NCBI GenBank assembly: GCA_937880805.1
Contig: CALGRR010000017.1
Coordinates: 1 to 50,666, forward strand
Direction of reading: 5' to 3'
DNA from: an uncultured Clostridia bacterium
GTDB taxonomy: Bacteria > Bacillota > Clostridia > Oscillospirales > Acutalibacteraceae
Length of the DNA: 50,666 nucleotides
Shown here: one piece after another, positions 15,105-22,736 of the stretch
How the letters are laid out: every line of letters starts with the position of its first letter
Position numbering within the stretch: the stretch's first letter is position 1
Program-made: the position numbers and the translations under genes
The notes under the pieces: model-generated
The model's input: the letters and a program-made list of their open reading frames with translations, nothing else
Told to the model about the DNA's origin: nothing
Database searches by the model: none

Positions 15105-16460
15105 TTAAATAAGAAACGCTTTTGCAAGTCCGAAATAGATAACAAGGGTAACTATGTCAACAAGGGTTGCAATCATCGGGCCTGCCATAAGTGCGGGGTC
15201 GAGCTTAACAATTTTTGCAAATATCGGCAGCGAGCAGCCGATAAGCTTTGCAACAACTATTGCAATGAACATTGCAAGCGAAACAACAAGGAAAACCTCG
15301 AGAGTGCCTTCGCTGAAAAGATACATACGAAGAATGTTTGCCGCACCGAGCACAAGACCGCAAACGGCGGCAACCCGAAGCTCTTTGAGAACGATTTTAA
15401 AGTAATCCTTTATTTCGATTTCACCAACGGCAAGACCGCGGATGATAAGCGTTGAAACCTGGCTGCCCGCATTACCGCCCGTGCCCATAAGCATCGGCAT
15501 TGAAGCGGTGAGGGCAACAAAGCCCGCAAGCAGAGTTTCATAGCCTTCAATGATTTTTCCCGTGAATGTGCCTGAAATCATAAGAATAAGAAGCCACACT
15601 ATTCTGTTTTTGGCGAGCTTGAAAACACCCGTTTTAAGGTATTCATCATCCGAAGGAGCAAGCAAAGCCATCTTTTCAAAGTCCTCGGTTGTTTCTTCTT
15701 CGATAACGTCAACGATGTCGTCGATGGTGATAATACCCACAAGGCGGTTTTCATTATCAACAACGGGCACGGATAAGAGGTCATATTTACCGGCGATTTC
15801 GGCAACCATTTCTCTGTCGTCAAGAGTGTTAACGGTTATAAGCTGGGCTTCATCCTCCATTATATCGCCAACGAGTGTGTTTTCGTCGCAGAGCAAAAGC
15901 GAAAGAAGGGGCACGCTGCCGAGCAGATGACGCTTGGCATCCGTGCAGTAGCAGGTGTAGACGGTTTCTTTGTCTACGCCTGTTTTTCTTATATGCTCAA
16001 TAGCCTGTGCGGCGGTGAGATGAGAATGAAGCTGAACCATTTCAATGGTCATAATGCTGCCCGCACTGTCTTCGGGATAACGCAAGAATCTGTTGATAAG
16101 CTTTCTTGTTTCGGGGTCAGAATGAGCAAGAACTCTTGTTACAACATTTGCGGGAACCTCTTCAAGAAAGTCGATTGTATCATCGAGGAACATTTCATCA
16201 AGAAGCCTTTCAAGCTCGGTATCGTTGATTTTTCTCACGAGCTCTTCCTGCGTTTCGGGGTCAAGATATGAGAAAACATCAGCCGAAATATCTTTTGGAA
16301 GCACACGGAATGCGAGCAGGCTTTCTCTTTCGCTCAGCTCATCAATAATCAAAGCTATATCAACAACGTTGATTTCATTGAACAGCTCACGAAGGGCAGA
16401 TATTTCTCCCTTTGCAATCATTTCGGTTATTTGTTCAATTAAAACCTCAAAATTTTCCAT
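15105..16460 (-). CDS. mgtE: Magnesium transporter MgtE
   Basis: A Mg2+ channel of the MgtE family. The chosen product is 451 residues and has the full order: N-terminal superhelical domain of acidic repeats (DIALIIDELSE, FLEEVPANVV), a CBS pair around 130-255 (VGDIMEDEAQLITVN, VPVVDNENRLVGIITIDD), the connecting helix, and five membrane helices including MLMGTGGNAGSQ in the pore and PALMAGPMIATLVD with the selectivity Asp near the end. ATG 16460 is preferred over the longer frame because AAGGAG lies upstream. That AAGGAG is inside a leader hairpin, so translation is probably controlled. Confidence 0.96.
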   Translation of the reverse strand: MENFEVLIEQITEMIAKGEISALRELFNEINVVDIALIIDELSERESLLAFRVLPKDISADVFSYLDPETQEELVRKINDTELERLLDEMFLDDTIDFLEEVPANVVTRVLAHSDPETRKLINRFLRYPEDSAGSIMTIEMVQLHSHLTAAQAIEHIRKTGVDKETVYTCYCTDAKRHLLGSVPLLSLLLCDENTLVGDIMEDEAQLITVNTLDDREMVAEIAGKYDLLSVPVVDNENRLVGIITIDDIVDVIEEETTEDFEKMALLAPSDDEYLKTGVFKLAKNRIVWLLILMISGTFTGKIIEGYETLLAGFVALTASMPMLMGTGGNAGSQVSTLIIRGLAVGEIEIKDYFKIVLKELRVAAVCGLVLGAANILRMYLFSEGTLEVFLVVSLAMFIAIVVAKLIGCSLPIFAKIVKLDPALMAGPMIATLVDIVTLVIYFGLAKAFLI

Positions 16461-16643
16461 AAAAAAAGCATCTCCTTTTCGCAAAGGCGATGCAAACCGA
16501 AAGGAAGCGATTTTATTTTAGATAAAATCACTCTGAGAACGGGCGGTGCCAATGCGGTATTTTGTTAAATATCTACTTCGGGGTTTAGGGGTATCGGTAC
16601 TGCCCAAAATTCTCACCACTCATTTCCTGAAAAAATTTTTAAC
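16461..16643 (-). promoter_or_regulatory. Structured mgtE leader with a sequestered ribosome binding site; candidate riboswitch
   Basis: The ~180-nt leader contains a long-range helix (GTGAGAA...TTCTCA, then GGGC...GCCC) closing a ~70-nt domain with ACCCC/CCCC-type conserved-looking loops. This is followed by hairpin GATTTTAT-CTAA-AATAAAATC and a final hairpin GCATC-g-CCTTT-gcga-AAAGG-a-GATGC in which the SD AAGGAG is paired. This is the architecture of an aptamer plus a translational expression platform. It does not match the M-box consensus that usually controls mgtE. Its identity is unknown. Confidence 0.6.
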
Positions 16644-16649
16644 AAATTA

Positions 16650-16678
16650 ATGTTACACCCAAAAGCACTTCAAGTCAA
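16650..16678 (-). promoter_or_regulatory. Promoter of mgtE
   Basis: TTGACT (16673-16678), 17-nt spacer, TAACAT (16650-16655) on the minus strand. Confidence 0.8.
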
Positions 16679-16697
16679 GTAAAATTACAAAAAAATG

Positions 16698-16710
16698 CGA
16701 CAGTCAAAAA
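16698..16710. repeat. Left copy of a 13-bp direct repeat flanking the capsid cassette
   Basis: CGACAGTCAAAAA occurs here and again, exactly and in the same orientation, at 23776-23788. The two copies bracket the phage-type genes. They could be attachment-site remnants or ends of related inverted-repeat elements. Confidence 0.5.
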
Positions 16711-16785
16711 TATTTTTAAAAAACGGCTAAAAACGGACATATATAGGTGAAAATGGGTGAAAAACGGCGGAAATCGGTGATATAT
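16711..16785. other. Helically phased A-tract/GG array upstream of terS
   Basis: Between 16721 and 16783 a word of the form AAA-n(1-2)-GG recurs with ~10-bp spacing: GG at 16725, 16735, 16746, 16756, 16766 and 16776. GGTGAAAA occurs exactly twice (16746-16753, 16756-16763). Such phasing predicts curved DNA. It may be a packaging (pac) site or a regulator site for the cassette. A small hairpin AGCAT-TTTT-ATGCT follows at 16810-16823. Confidence 0.55.
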
Positions 16786-16835
16786 TGATGCAATATCCGA
16801 AAAAATTCATAGCATTTTTATGCTAAAAAAGATGC

Positions 16836-17375
16836 GTGTTTACCGTTAGGTTGAGAGAAGCAGAAGAAATTCTCTCGGAAAGGATGAGCAGACTGAAAGA
16901 AAAACTGACTGAAAAAGAGCTGCTTTTCTGCACCTATTTTGCCCGTGACGGCGATGCAAGAGGCTGCGCGGCGAGGGCGGGATATACGCTTTCACCCAGA
17001 AGAAGTGCGGAAAAGCTGCTTGCAAGAGAAGAAATCAGAGCAGAAATATCAAGGCTCGAAAAAGAAAAAGCCGTTGATATTTCGCTGATTGCAAAGGGAC
17101 TTGAAAGGCTCGCCTTCGGCTCATCGGCTGATGCGGTTAAGCTGATGATGAACGAAGAAGCTCTGACTGCCGCAGAGATAGAAAGGCTTGATCTTTTCAA
17201 TGTTTCCGACATCAAAAAGCCCAAGGGCGGCGGTCTGGAAATAAAGTTTTTTGACCGTCTTAAAGCACTTGAAAAGCTTTCTCAGCTCTCTGTTGCCGCA
17301 GAAGAAACTGAAAACAGCTTTGTTAAAGCTCTTTCCGAGGGTGCAAGGCTTCTCTCGGAGGAGGATGAAAATTGA
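16836..17375 (+). CDS. Phage terminase small subunit
   Basis: TerS recognises DNA for packaging and recruits the large subunit. The protein has the usual small-terminase layout: LTEKELLFCTYFARDGDARG followed by CAARAGYT (DNA-binding helix-turn-helix, like terminase_2 families), a central basic/acidic helical oligomerisation region, and a C-terminal segment likely to touch TerL. The frame opens with GTG 16836, which has no good RBS. ATG 16884 (MSRLKEKLTEKE, 163 residues) with GGA nearby is an equally good start. It overlaps terL by 4 nt. Codon use resembles the neighbouring host genes. Confidence 0.85.
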   Translation: MFTVRLREAEEILSERMSRLKEKLTEKELLFCTYFARDGDARGCAARAGYTLSPRRSAEKLLAREEIRAEISRLEKEKAVDISLIAKGLERLAFGSSADAVKLMMNEEALTAAEIERLDLFNVSDIKKPKGGGLEIKFFDRLKALEKLSQLSVAAEETENSFVKALSEGARLLSEEDEN

Positions 17376-18649
17376 GTTCAGCGGCAAAAAAGCCCGCCTT
17401 TACGGCATTTTCCAAAAAACAGCTTTATGCTCTTTGCTGGTGGCTTGAACAAAGCCCCTTCTGTAACTATGATGCAATAATCTGCGACGGTGCGGTGCGT
17501 TCGGGCAAAACGCTTTGTATGTCGGTTTCCTTTGTGACGTGGGCATTTTCACGGTTTAATGACAGCTCTTTTGCTCTTTGCGGAAAAACAATAGCTTCCC
17601 TGCGAAGAAATGTTGTTACCGTTATTCTGCCCGTTTTGCGTGAGCTTGGCTTTGAATGCAGCGAAAAATATTCAAGAAATCTTATTGAGATTTCGTATGC
17701 GGGAAAAGCCAACCGTTTTTATCTTTTCGGCGGTAAGGATGAGGGCTCTGCGGCTCTTATTCAGGGTATGACGCTTGCGGGAGTTCTGCTTGATGAGGTT
17801 ACGCTGATGCCGCGTTCCTTTGTTGAGCAGGCACTTGCGAGATGCTCTGTTGAAGGTTCAAAGCTGTGGTTCAACTGCAATCCCGAGCATCCGATGCATT
17901 GGTTTCACGAAGAGTGGATAAAAAAGAAGGATGAGAAAAACTGTTTTTATCTTCACTTTACTATGAAGGATAACCCGTCGCTCACTCCTGCAATAATCCG
18001 CCGCTACGAAAAGCTTTATTCGGGAGCCTTTTACGAACGATTTGTGCTTGGGCGTTGGGTTGCGGCTCAGGGCTGCGTTTATCCGATGTTTTCACACAGC
18101 AGGCACATTGCACAGCCGCCTGACAGCTTCGAGAAATTCTATATTTCCTGCGATTACGGAACGGTTAATCCCTCCTCATTCGGGCTGTGGGGCAGAAACG
18201 GCGGTAAATGGTATCGGATAAATGAATATTATTTCAATTCACGAACCGAGGGCAGGCAGAAAACAGACAGCGAGCATTACGAATCTTTGTGTGAGCTTGC
18301 GGGCAGCAGAAAAATCGAGGCGGTTATTGTTGACCCTTCCGCTGCGAGCTTTATTGAGTGCATACGCCGTGACGGAAAATTCAGGGTTATACCCGCTAAA
18401 AACGATGTTATCGACGGCATACGCAGAGTATCGGATTGCCTTAAAGAAGAAACGCTGATTTTTTCGCCCTGCTGTGCGGACAGCATCAGGGAATTCGGGC
18501 TTTACCGCTGGGAAGAAAATTCGGCAAAGGACAGCGTGAGAAAAGAGAACGACCACGCTATGGATGATATTCGTTATTTTGTTTCAACCGTTGTTACTGC
18601 CGAAGATGACGGCGGATTTTTTGCCGTTGCGGCAAGGAGGAAAGGATAA
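17372..18649 (+). CDS. Phage terminase large subunit (PBSX/terminase_3 type)
   Basis: ATP-driven DNA-packaging motor and nuclease, 425 residues. The N-terminal ATPase has Walker A GAVRSGKT and Walker B GVLLDEVTLM. The C-terminal RNase H-like nuclease shows SCDYGTVNPSSFGLW and AVIVDPSAASF with acidic residues, and a final HAMDDIRYF motif with the third acidic site. Start is TTG 17372 with GAGGAGG 7 nt upstream. All key residues look intact. The next gene, portal, begins on the nucleotide after its stop codon. Confidence 0.96.
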   Translation: MSSAAKKPAFTAFSKKQLYALCWWLEQSPFCNYDAIICDGAVRSGKTLCMSVSFVTWAFSRFNDSSFALCGKTIASLRRNVVTVILPVLRELGFECSEKYSRNLIEISYAGKANRFYLFGGKDEGSAALIQGMTLAGVLLDEVTLMPRSFVEQALARCSVEGSKLWFNCNPEHPMHWFHEEWIKKKDEKNCFYLHFTMKDNPSLTPAIIRRYEKLYSGAFYERFVLGRWVAAQGCVYPMFSHSRHIAQPPDSFEKFYISCDYGTVNPSSFGLWGRNGGKWYRINEYYFNSRTEGRQKTDSEHYESLCELAGSRKIEAVIVDPSAASFIECIRRDGKFRVIPAKNDVIDGIRRVSDCLKEETLIFSPCCADSIREFGLYRWEENSAKDSVRKENDHAMDDIRYFVSTVVTAEDDGGFFAVAARRKG

Positions 18650-19780
18650 ATGGGAATTTTTAAAAACCGAAGCCCGTCAAGGGTTGCCGCACCCGTGACA
18701 CAGCAGAAAAATATGCATCCGTTCGGTATTCTGAACGGCTATACGCCGCTTGCCGTACCGCAGATGAAGCTGTATTATGCCCTGCGTGAGGCGGTGCCCG
18801 TTATTGATGCGGCGATATTCAAGCTTGTGAGGCTTACTGGCGGATTCAGCGTTGAGTGTGCGGATGCGGCGGCACAGAGTGCGGTTGATGAATTCATTCT
18901 GTCGGTGCCCGTGGGCGGCAACAGAACGGGACTTCACGCATTTATTGAAACATATTTTGAGCAGCTTCTGACCTGCGGCACGGCGGTTGGTGAAATCATA
19001 ACGGATACCGAGGGAGAGCCTGCGGCACTTTTCAATTCTCCGCTTGACGGAATTGAACTGAAAAGAAGCTCAAACGGCTTTGATGTTGAGATTTATCTGC
19101 GTGACGGTGCACAGCTTAAAAGGGTTGCAAGAGCTGATTTGTGTTTGCTCAGCGTGCTTAATCCCGACCCCGGTGCACTGACGGGCAATTCAATGCTCAA
19201 GGGGCTCCCGTTTGTGAGCAATGTGCTCTTGAAAATATTTGAGAGCATAGGTGCAAACTGGGAAAGAGTGGGCAATCTGCGTTTTGCGGTTACCTATAAG
19301 CCCGGAAACGATGCTTCGGACAGAGCTTATGCAAAGGACAGAGCACTTCAGGTGGCAAAGGAATGGGGCGAAGCGATGCAAAGCGGCACCGAAATCAGGG
19401 ATTTTGTTGCCGTGGGCGATGTTCAGATTAAGGTTATCGGTGCGGATAATCAGATTCTGGACAGCGATGTGCCCGTGCGTCAGATGCTCGAGCAGATTGT
19501 TGCAAAAACAGGTCTGCCGCCGTTTATGCTCGGTCTTTCGTGGTCAAGCACGGAAAGAATGTCATCGCAGCAGGCAGATGTGCTCACAAGCGAGCTTGAA
19601 GCCTACAGACGAATTCTCACACCCGTAATCAGAAAAATCTGCACGGCATTTCTGCAAAGCAGGGGCTTTGCGTGCAGACCGAAGGTTGTGTGGGATGACA
19701 TAACGCTTCAGGATGAGGTTGAAATCAGCAGAGCTATGCTCTACAGAGCACAGGCAGAGAAAATCAACAGAGGTGAATGA
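18650..19780 (+). CDS. Phage portal protein
   Basis: The portal forms the dodecameric gateway for DNA at one capsid vertex. It is 376 residues, near the compact size of HK97-like portals. Support comes from its position between terL and the protease and from family-like segments: the N-terminal YYALREAVPVIDAAIFKLV, the stem/wing region LLSVLNPDP, NSMLKGLPFVSNVLLKIF, IVAKTGLPPFMLGLSW and the C-terminal helical SSQQADVLTSELEAYRR. ATGA overlap with the next gene shows coupled translation. No frameshift or stop is seen. Confidence 0.9.
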   Translation: MGIFKNRSPSRVAAPVTQQKNMHPFGILNGYTPLAVPQMKLYYALREAVPVIDAAIFKLVRLTGGFSVECADAAAQSAVDEFILSVPVGGNRTGLHAFIETYFEQLLTCGTAVGEIITDTEGEPAALFNSPLDGIELKRSSNGFDVEIYLRDGAQLKRVARADLCLLSVLNPDPGALTGNSMLKGLPFVSNVLLKIFESIGANWERVGNLRFAVTYKPGNDASDRAYAKDRALQVAKEWGEAMQSGTEIRDFVAVGDVQIKVIGADNQILDSDVPVRQMLEQIVAKTGLPPFMLGLSWSSTERMSSQQADVLTSELEAYRRILTPVIRKICTAFLQSRGFACRPKVVWDDITLQDEVEISRAMLYRAQAEKINRGE

Positions 19781-20637
19781 TGATTAACACAAACAATAAT
19801 ATTCTGCCCGATGAGGAGCTGGAGCTTATCGGGCAGTTTACGAGAAAAAAGCTTGAAAGAGATGAAATCTATACCTTTTCGCTTATTCTCTGCGATAACG
19901 AAATAGACAGAGATAACGAGAAATTCACGGTTTCTGCTCTTCATACTCTGGCAAAGCTTTTTGTGGGCAAAACGGGAATTTTTGACCACAATATGAAAAG
20001 CAAGGACCAGACTGCAAGGATTTATTCGGCAGAGGTTGTGAGCGATGCGGGCAGAAAAACCGCAGACGGCGAGGATTACACATTTATCAAAGCCAAGGCG
20101 TATATGGTCAGAACCGAAAAAAACAAGGATCTGATTGCGGAAATCGAGGCGGGAATAAAAAAGGAAACCAGCGTTGGCTGCTGCGTGCGTGACATAAGCT
20201 GCTCAATCTGCGGCAAAAACATCAAAACAGAGGGCTGTGAGCATCAGAAAGGAAAAATGTATGGCGGCAAGCTTTGCTGTTACCATCTTTCAGACCCATC
20301 CGATGCCTATGAATGGTCGTTTGTTGCGGTGCCCGCACAGAGAAACGCAGGGGTTATCAAATCCTTTAATCCCGATTCCGTGAAGGAGGATTTCGGCGAA
20401 CTGGCAAAGGAATACCGTGAGGAGCTTAAAGCGGCGGTAATCAAATATGCGGCAAGTGCTCTGCCCGAAATGAAGAGCGAAGCACTTGGCGAAATGTGTG
20501 ACTCAATGAGCATTAAAATGCTTAAAGAAATGAAAAATGCATTTGCGGAAAATGCAAGAAAAAAGCTGCCCGTAATCAGACAGCTTGATATTCAGAATGA
20601 AGAAATCGGAAACGAAAATTCCGAATACAAAATTTAA
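19777..20637 (+). CDS. Prohead maturation protease-like protein with zinc-finger insert
   Basis: Position between portal and capsid genes, and a motif set typical of phage capsid maturation proteases, support this call: IFDHNMKSKDQTARI (candidate catalytic His), KKETSVGCCV (candidate Ser), then the EWSFVAVPAQRNAGV end motif of the protease domain. Inserted after the serine is a Cys/His cluster, CSICGK ... CEHQKG ... CCYH, which probably binds zinc. The C-terminal ~80 residues are helical and could serve as the scaffold domain, which would explain why no separate scaffold gene is present. It has 286 residues; ATG 19777 or 19780. Confidence 0.82.
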   Translation: MMINTNNNILPDEELELIGQFTRKKLERDEIYTFSLILCDNEIDRDNEKFTVSALHTLAKLFVGKTGIFDHNMKSKDQTARIYSAEVVSDAGRKTADGEDYTFIKAKAYMVRTEKNKDLIAEIEAGIKKETSVGCCVRDISCSICGKNIKTEGCEHQKGKMYGGKLCCYHLSDPSDAYEWSFVAVPAQRNAGVIKSFNPDSVKEDFGELAKEYREELKAAVIKYAASALPEMKSEALGEMCDSMSIKMLKEMKNAFAENARKKLPVIRQLDIQNEEIGNENSEYKI

Positions 20638-20649
20638 GGAGGAACTACT

Positions 20650-20988
20650 ATGGCAGTATCATTCGGCGGATTTAACGAAAACACCGCAACCTTCAAGGTC
20701 AGCGGAGAAATTACAGACGGTATGCCCGTTAAGATGAGCGAAAGCGGCACCGTTGCAGCCTGTGCAGACGGCGATGCTTTCTGCGGAATTTGCAGAAACG
20801 GCGATGAGGCTTATGCAGCAGTTCAGCTCAGCGGTGCAGCAAAAATGACATATTCGGGCACAGACCCCGTTTGCGGCTATGCGAAGCTTGCGGCTTCGGC
20901 AGACGGTGTTCAGGCAAGCGACGGCGGCAGGGAATACCTTGTTGTTGAGGTTGACACTCAGGCAAAAACCGTAACATTCATTATGTAA
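20650..20988 (+). CDS. Capsid decoration protein
   Basis: A 112-residue beta-rich protein with the pattern of DUF2190/head-decoration proteins: AVSFGGFNENTATFKVSGEI at the N-terminus, MPVKMSESGTVAAC, a GAAKMTYSG strand and a C-terminal EVDTQAKTVTFIM. Location directly before the major capsid gene is the usual place for it. RBS AGGAGG precedes ATG. It would trim and stabilise the shell. Confidence 0.78.
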   Translation: MAVSFGGFNENTATFKVSGEITDGMPVKMSESGTVAACADGDAFCGICRNGDEAYAAVQLSGAAKMTYSGTDPVCGYAKLAASADGVQASDGGREYLVVEVDTQAKTVTFIM

Positions 20989-21004
20989 GAGAGGAGAATG
21001 AAAA

Positions 21005-22009
21005 ATGGCAGGTTTTGATAATATTAAACTTGAAAAGGGTCTTTATTCTTCGGGCAATTTCACAAAAGCTCTTGAGAGCATTGACCCCAGCGAAAACTAT
21101 AAGGGAACTTCCCTTGAAGGTCTTGACGCATATCAGCGTCAGCTCAAGCGTTTCGGCATAAAGGTTGGCGGTGCCGGCAGCGATATTGTTGATAAGTTTT
21201 TTGCAAGTGCAGACAGCGCAGTGCTTTTTCCCGAATATGTTTCAAGAGCTGTTAAGCAGGGTCTTGAGCAGGCGGATATTCTTCCCGGCATTGTTGCATC
21301 AACAACAGTAATCAACGGTCTTGACTACCGTTCAATAACTTCCGTTCCCGATGAGGATGAGAAGGAGCTCAAGATTGTTAAGGAGGGTGCGTTCATCCCC
21401 GAAACAAATATCAGAACAAAGGAAAACCTTGTTAAGCTTCGCAAGAGAGGCAGAACTCTTGTTGCTTCATATGAGGCTATCAGGTATCAGCGTCTTGACC
21501 TTTTCACCGTAACTCTCCGTCAGATTGGTGCATATATTGCACGCACCCTTCTTAAGGATGCCATTGATGTGCTTGCAAACGGTGACGGCAACGGCAACGC
21601 GGCAGAGATTGTTTCGTGCAGCGAAAGCGGAAATCTTACATATGCCGACCTTGTTAATTTCTGGAACGGCTTTGACCCCTATGAGCTCAACACCATTATT
21701 GCAGAGCCCGAGGTTATGGCGGCAATTCTCAATATGGAGCAGTTCAGGGATGCTCAGGCAGGTCTTACCTTCCACGGCACGGGCAAGGCTGTTACACCTC
21801 TCGGTGCAAAGCTTCTCAAATCTCCCGCCGTTGCAGCGGGCACACTCATCGGTCTTGATAAGACTGCGGCTCTTGAAATGGTTAAGACGGGCGATGTTAT
21901 GACCGAATATGACAAGCTTATCGACCGCCAGCTTGAAAGGGCGGTTATCAGCTGCACTGCGGGCTTCGCAAAGATTTTTGACGGTGCATCAAAGGTGCTT
22001 TCCGTTTAA
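21005..22009 (+). CDS. Major capsid protein (HK97 fold)
   Basis: A 334-residue shell protein following decoration protein and protease, with features of the HK97-like major capsid family: an N-terminal helical region (possible cleaved delta domain), the E-loop-like segment with DEDEKELKIVKEGAFIP and then KLRKRGRTLVASYEAI, the long spine-helix region ARTLLKDAIDVLANGDGNG, and the P-/A-domain stretch ELNTIIAEPEVMAAILN. RBS GAGAGGAG precedes ATG 21005. There is no frameshift and the sequence looks under selection, but this needs comparison with relatives. Confidence 0.9.
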   Translation: MAGFDNIKLEKGLYSSGNFTKALESIDPSENYKGTSLEGLDAYQRQLKRFGIKVGGAGSDIVDKFFASADSAVLFPEYVSRAVKQGLEQADILPGIVASTTVINGLDYRSITSVPDEDEKELKIVKEGAFIPETNIRTKENLVKLRKRGRTLVASYEAIRYQRLDLFTVTLRQIGAYIARTLLKDAIDVLANGDGNGNAAEIVSCSESGNLTYADLVNFWNGFDPYELNTIIAEPEVMAAILNMEQFRDAQAGLTFHGTGKAVTPLGAKLLKSPAVAAGTLIGLDKTAALEMVKTGDVMTEYDKLIDRQLERAVISCTAGFAKIFDGASKVLSV

Positions 22010-22023
22010 CGGGGGTAAAGGTT

Positions 22024-22389
22024 TTGATTGATTTCTGGAAGGTGCTTTCAGCTCTTAAGGAATATTATTCTCCCGAGGGGAGCGACAGCGAGCTTCTGCC
22101 TTTGTGCAAGGCGGGAGCAAGCGAAATTCAGACAAGACTCAAAGAGAATGCGGACCCCGATGACATAAGAATTATCAATGCGGCTGCGGCAATCGCCAAT
22201 TACCGCATATGTATGAAAAAGATAGCCTCTTCCGACGGAACGGAATCATTCAAGGCAGGCGATGTAACGGTCAGCGTATCTCACAATGCAATGAGCGATT
22301 TTGCCGAAAAAGAAAGAAGCAGGGCTTTGCTTGATGCATTGCCTCTGCTTCGCGATGATGAATTCGTTTTCAGGCAGGTGAGCATATGA
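22024..22389 (+). CDS. Head-tail connector (adaptor-like) protein
   Basis: A 121-residue helical protein after the capsid gene, the place of the gp6/gp15-type adaptor that docks below the portal. It shows short helices (DFWKVLSALKEYYSP, LLPLCKAGASEIQTRL, RIINAAAAIANYRI) with a beta segment KAGDVTVSVS. The start is TTG 22024 with GGGGGTAAAGG upstream. The assignment rests on gene order and helical pattern. Confidence 0.7.
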   Translation: MIDFWKVLSALKEYYSPEGSDSELLPLCKAGASEIQTRLKENADPDDIRIINAAAAIANYRICMKKIASSDGTESFKAGDVTVSVSHNAMSDFAEKERSRALLDALPLLRDDEFVFRQVSI

Positions 22390-22736
22390 ACATTGAATCC
22401 GTTTTTCATTCGCACGGCAGGCCTGCCGAGTTTATTTCAAAAGACGGTGAGGTTCTGAAGAATATGAGTGCATTCATAAGCCCTCTCCGATATAAAAACA
22501 AAATGTATCTTTACGGCGTTAACACCGAAATCGGTTATAACTCGCAGGGTCATTATCTTTATATCGGACCTCCCGACCCGGATTTAACGGCGGCGAATGA
22601 GGGCGAATATGTTCGGTGTATGGGTGAAAAATACAGAATTGACAGAGCCGAAAAGGTTTACAAAAAAGACGAGCCTTTTTATATCTGGGCGATAATCAGA
22701 GTTATCGTTGAACCGGAGGAGGATGATTATGAGTGA
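22386..22736 (+). CDS. Head-closure/stopper-like protein
   Basis: A 116-residue beta-rich protein overlapping the adaptor gene by 4 nt. The run of strands (AEFISKDGEVLKNMSAF, GHYLYIGPPD, KYRIDRAEKVY, FYIWAIIRVIVEP) suits a small barrel protein of the neck, such as head-closure (stopper) proteins, which come next in siphophage gene order. Direct family identification was not possible. Confidence 0.6.
   Translation: MNIESVFHSHGRPAEFISKDGEVLKNMSAFISPLRYKNKMYLYGVNTEIGYNSQGHYLYIGPPDPDLTAANEGEYVRCMGEKYRIDRAEKVYKKDEPFYIWAIIRVIVEPEEDDYE

Noticed and set aside
16461..16643. M-box (ykoK) riboswitch before mgtE
   Set aside because: The conserved GTTAGGTGAGGCTCC and GCTGCTGCCC-type blocks are not found on the transcribed strand. 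The leader is listed as unidentified instead.
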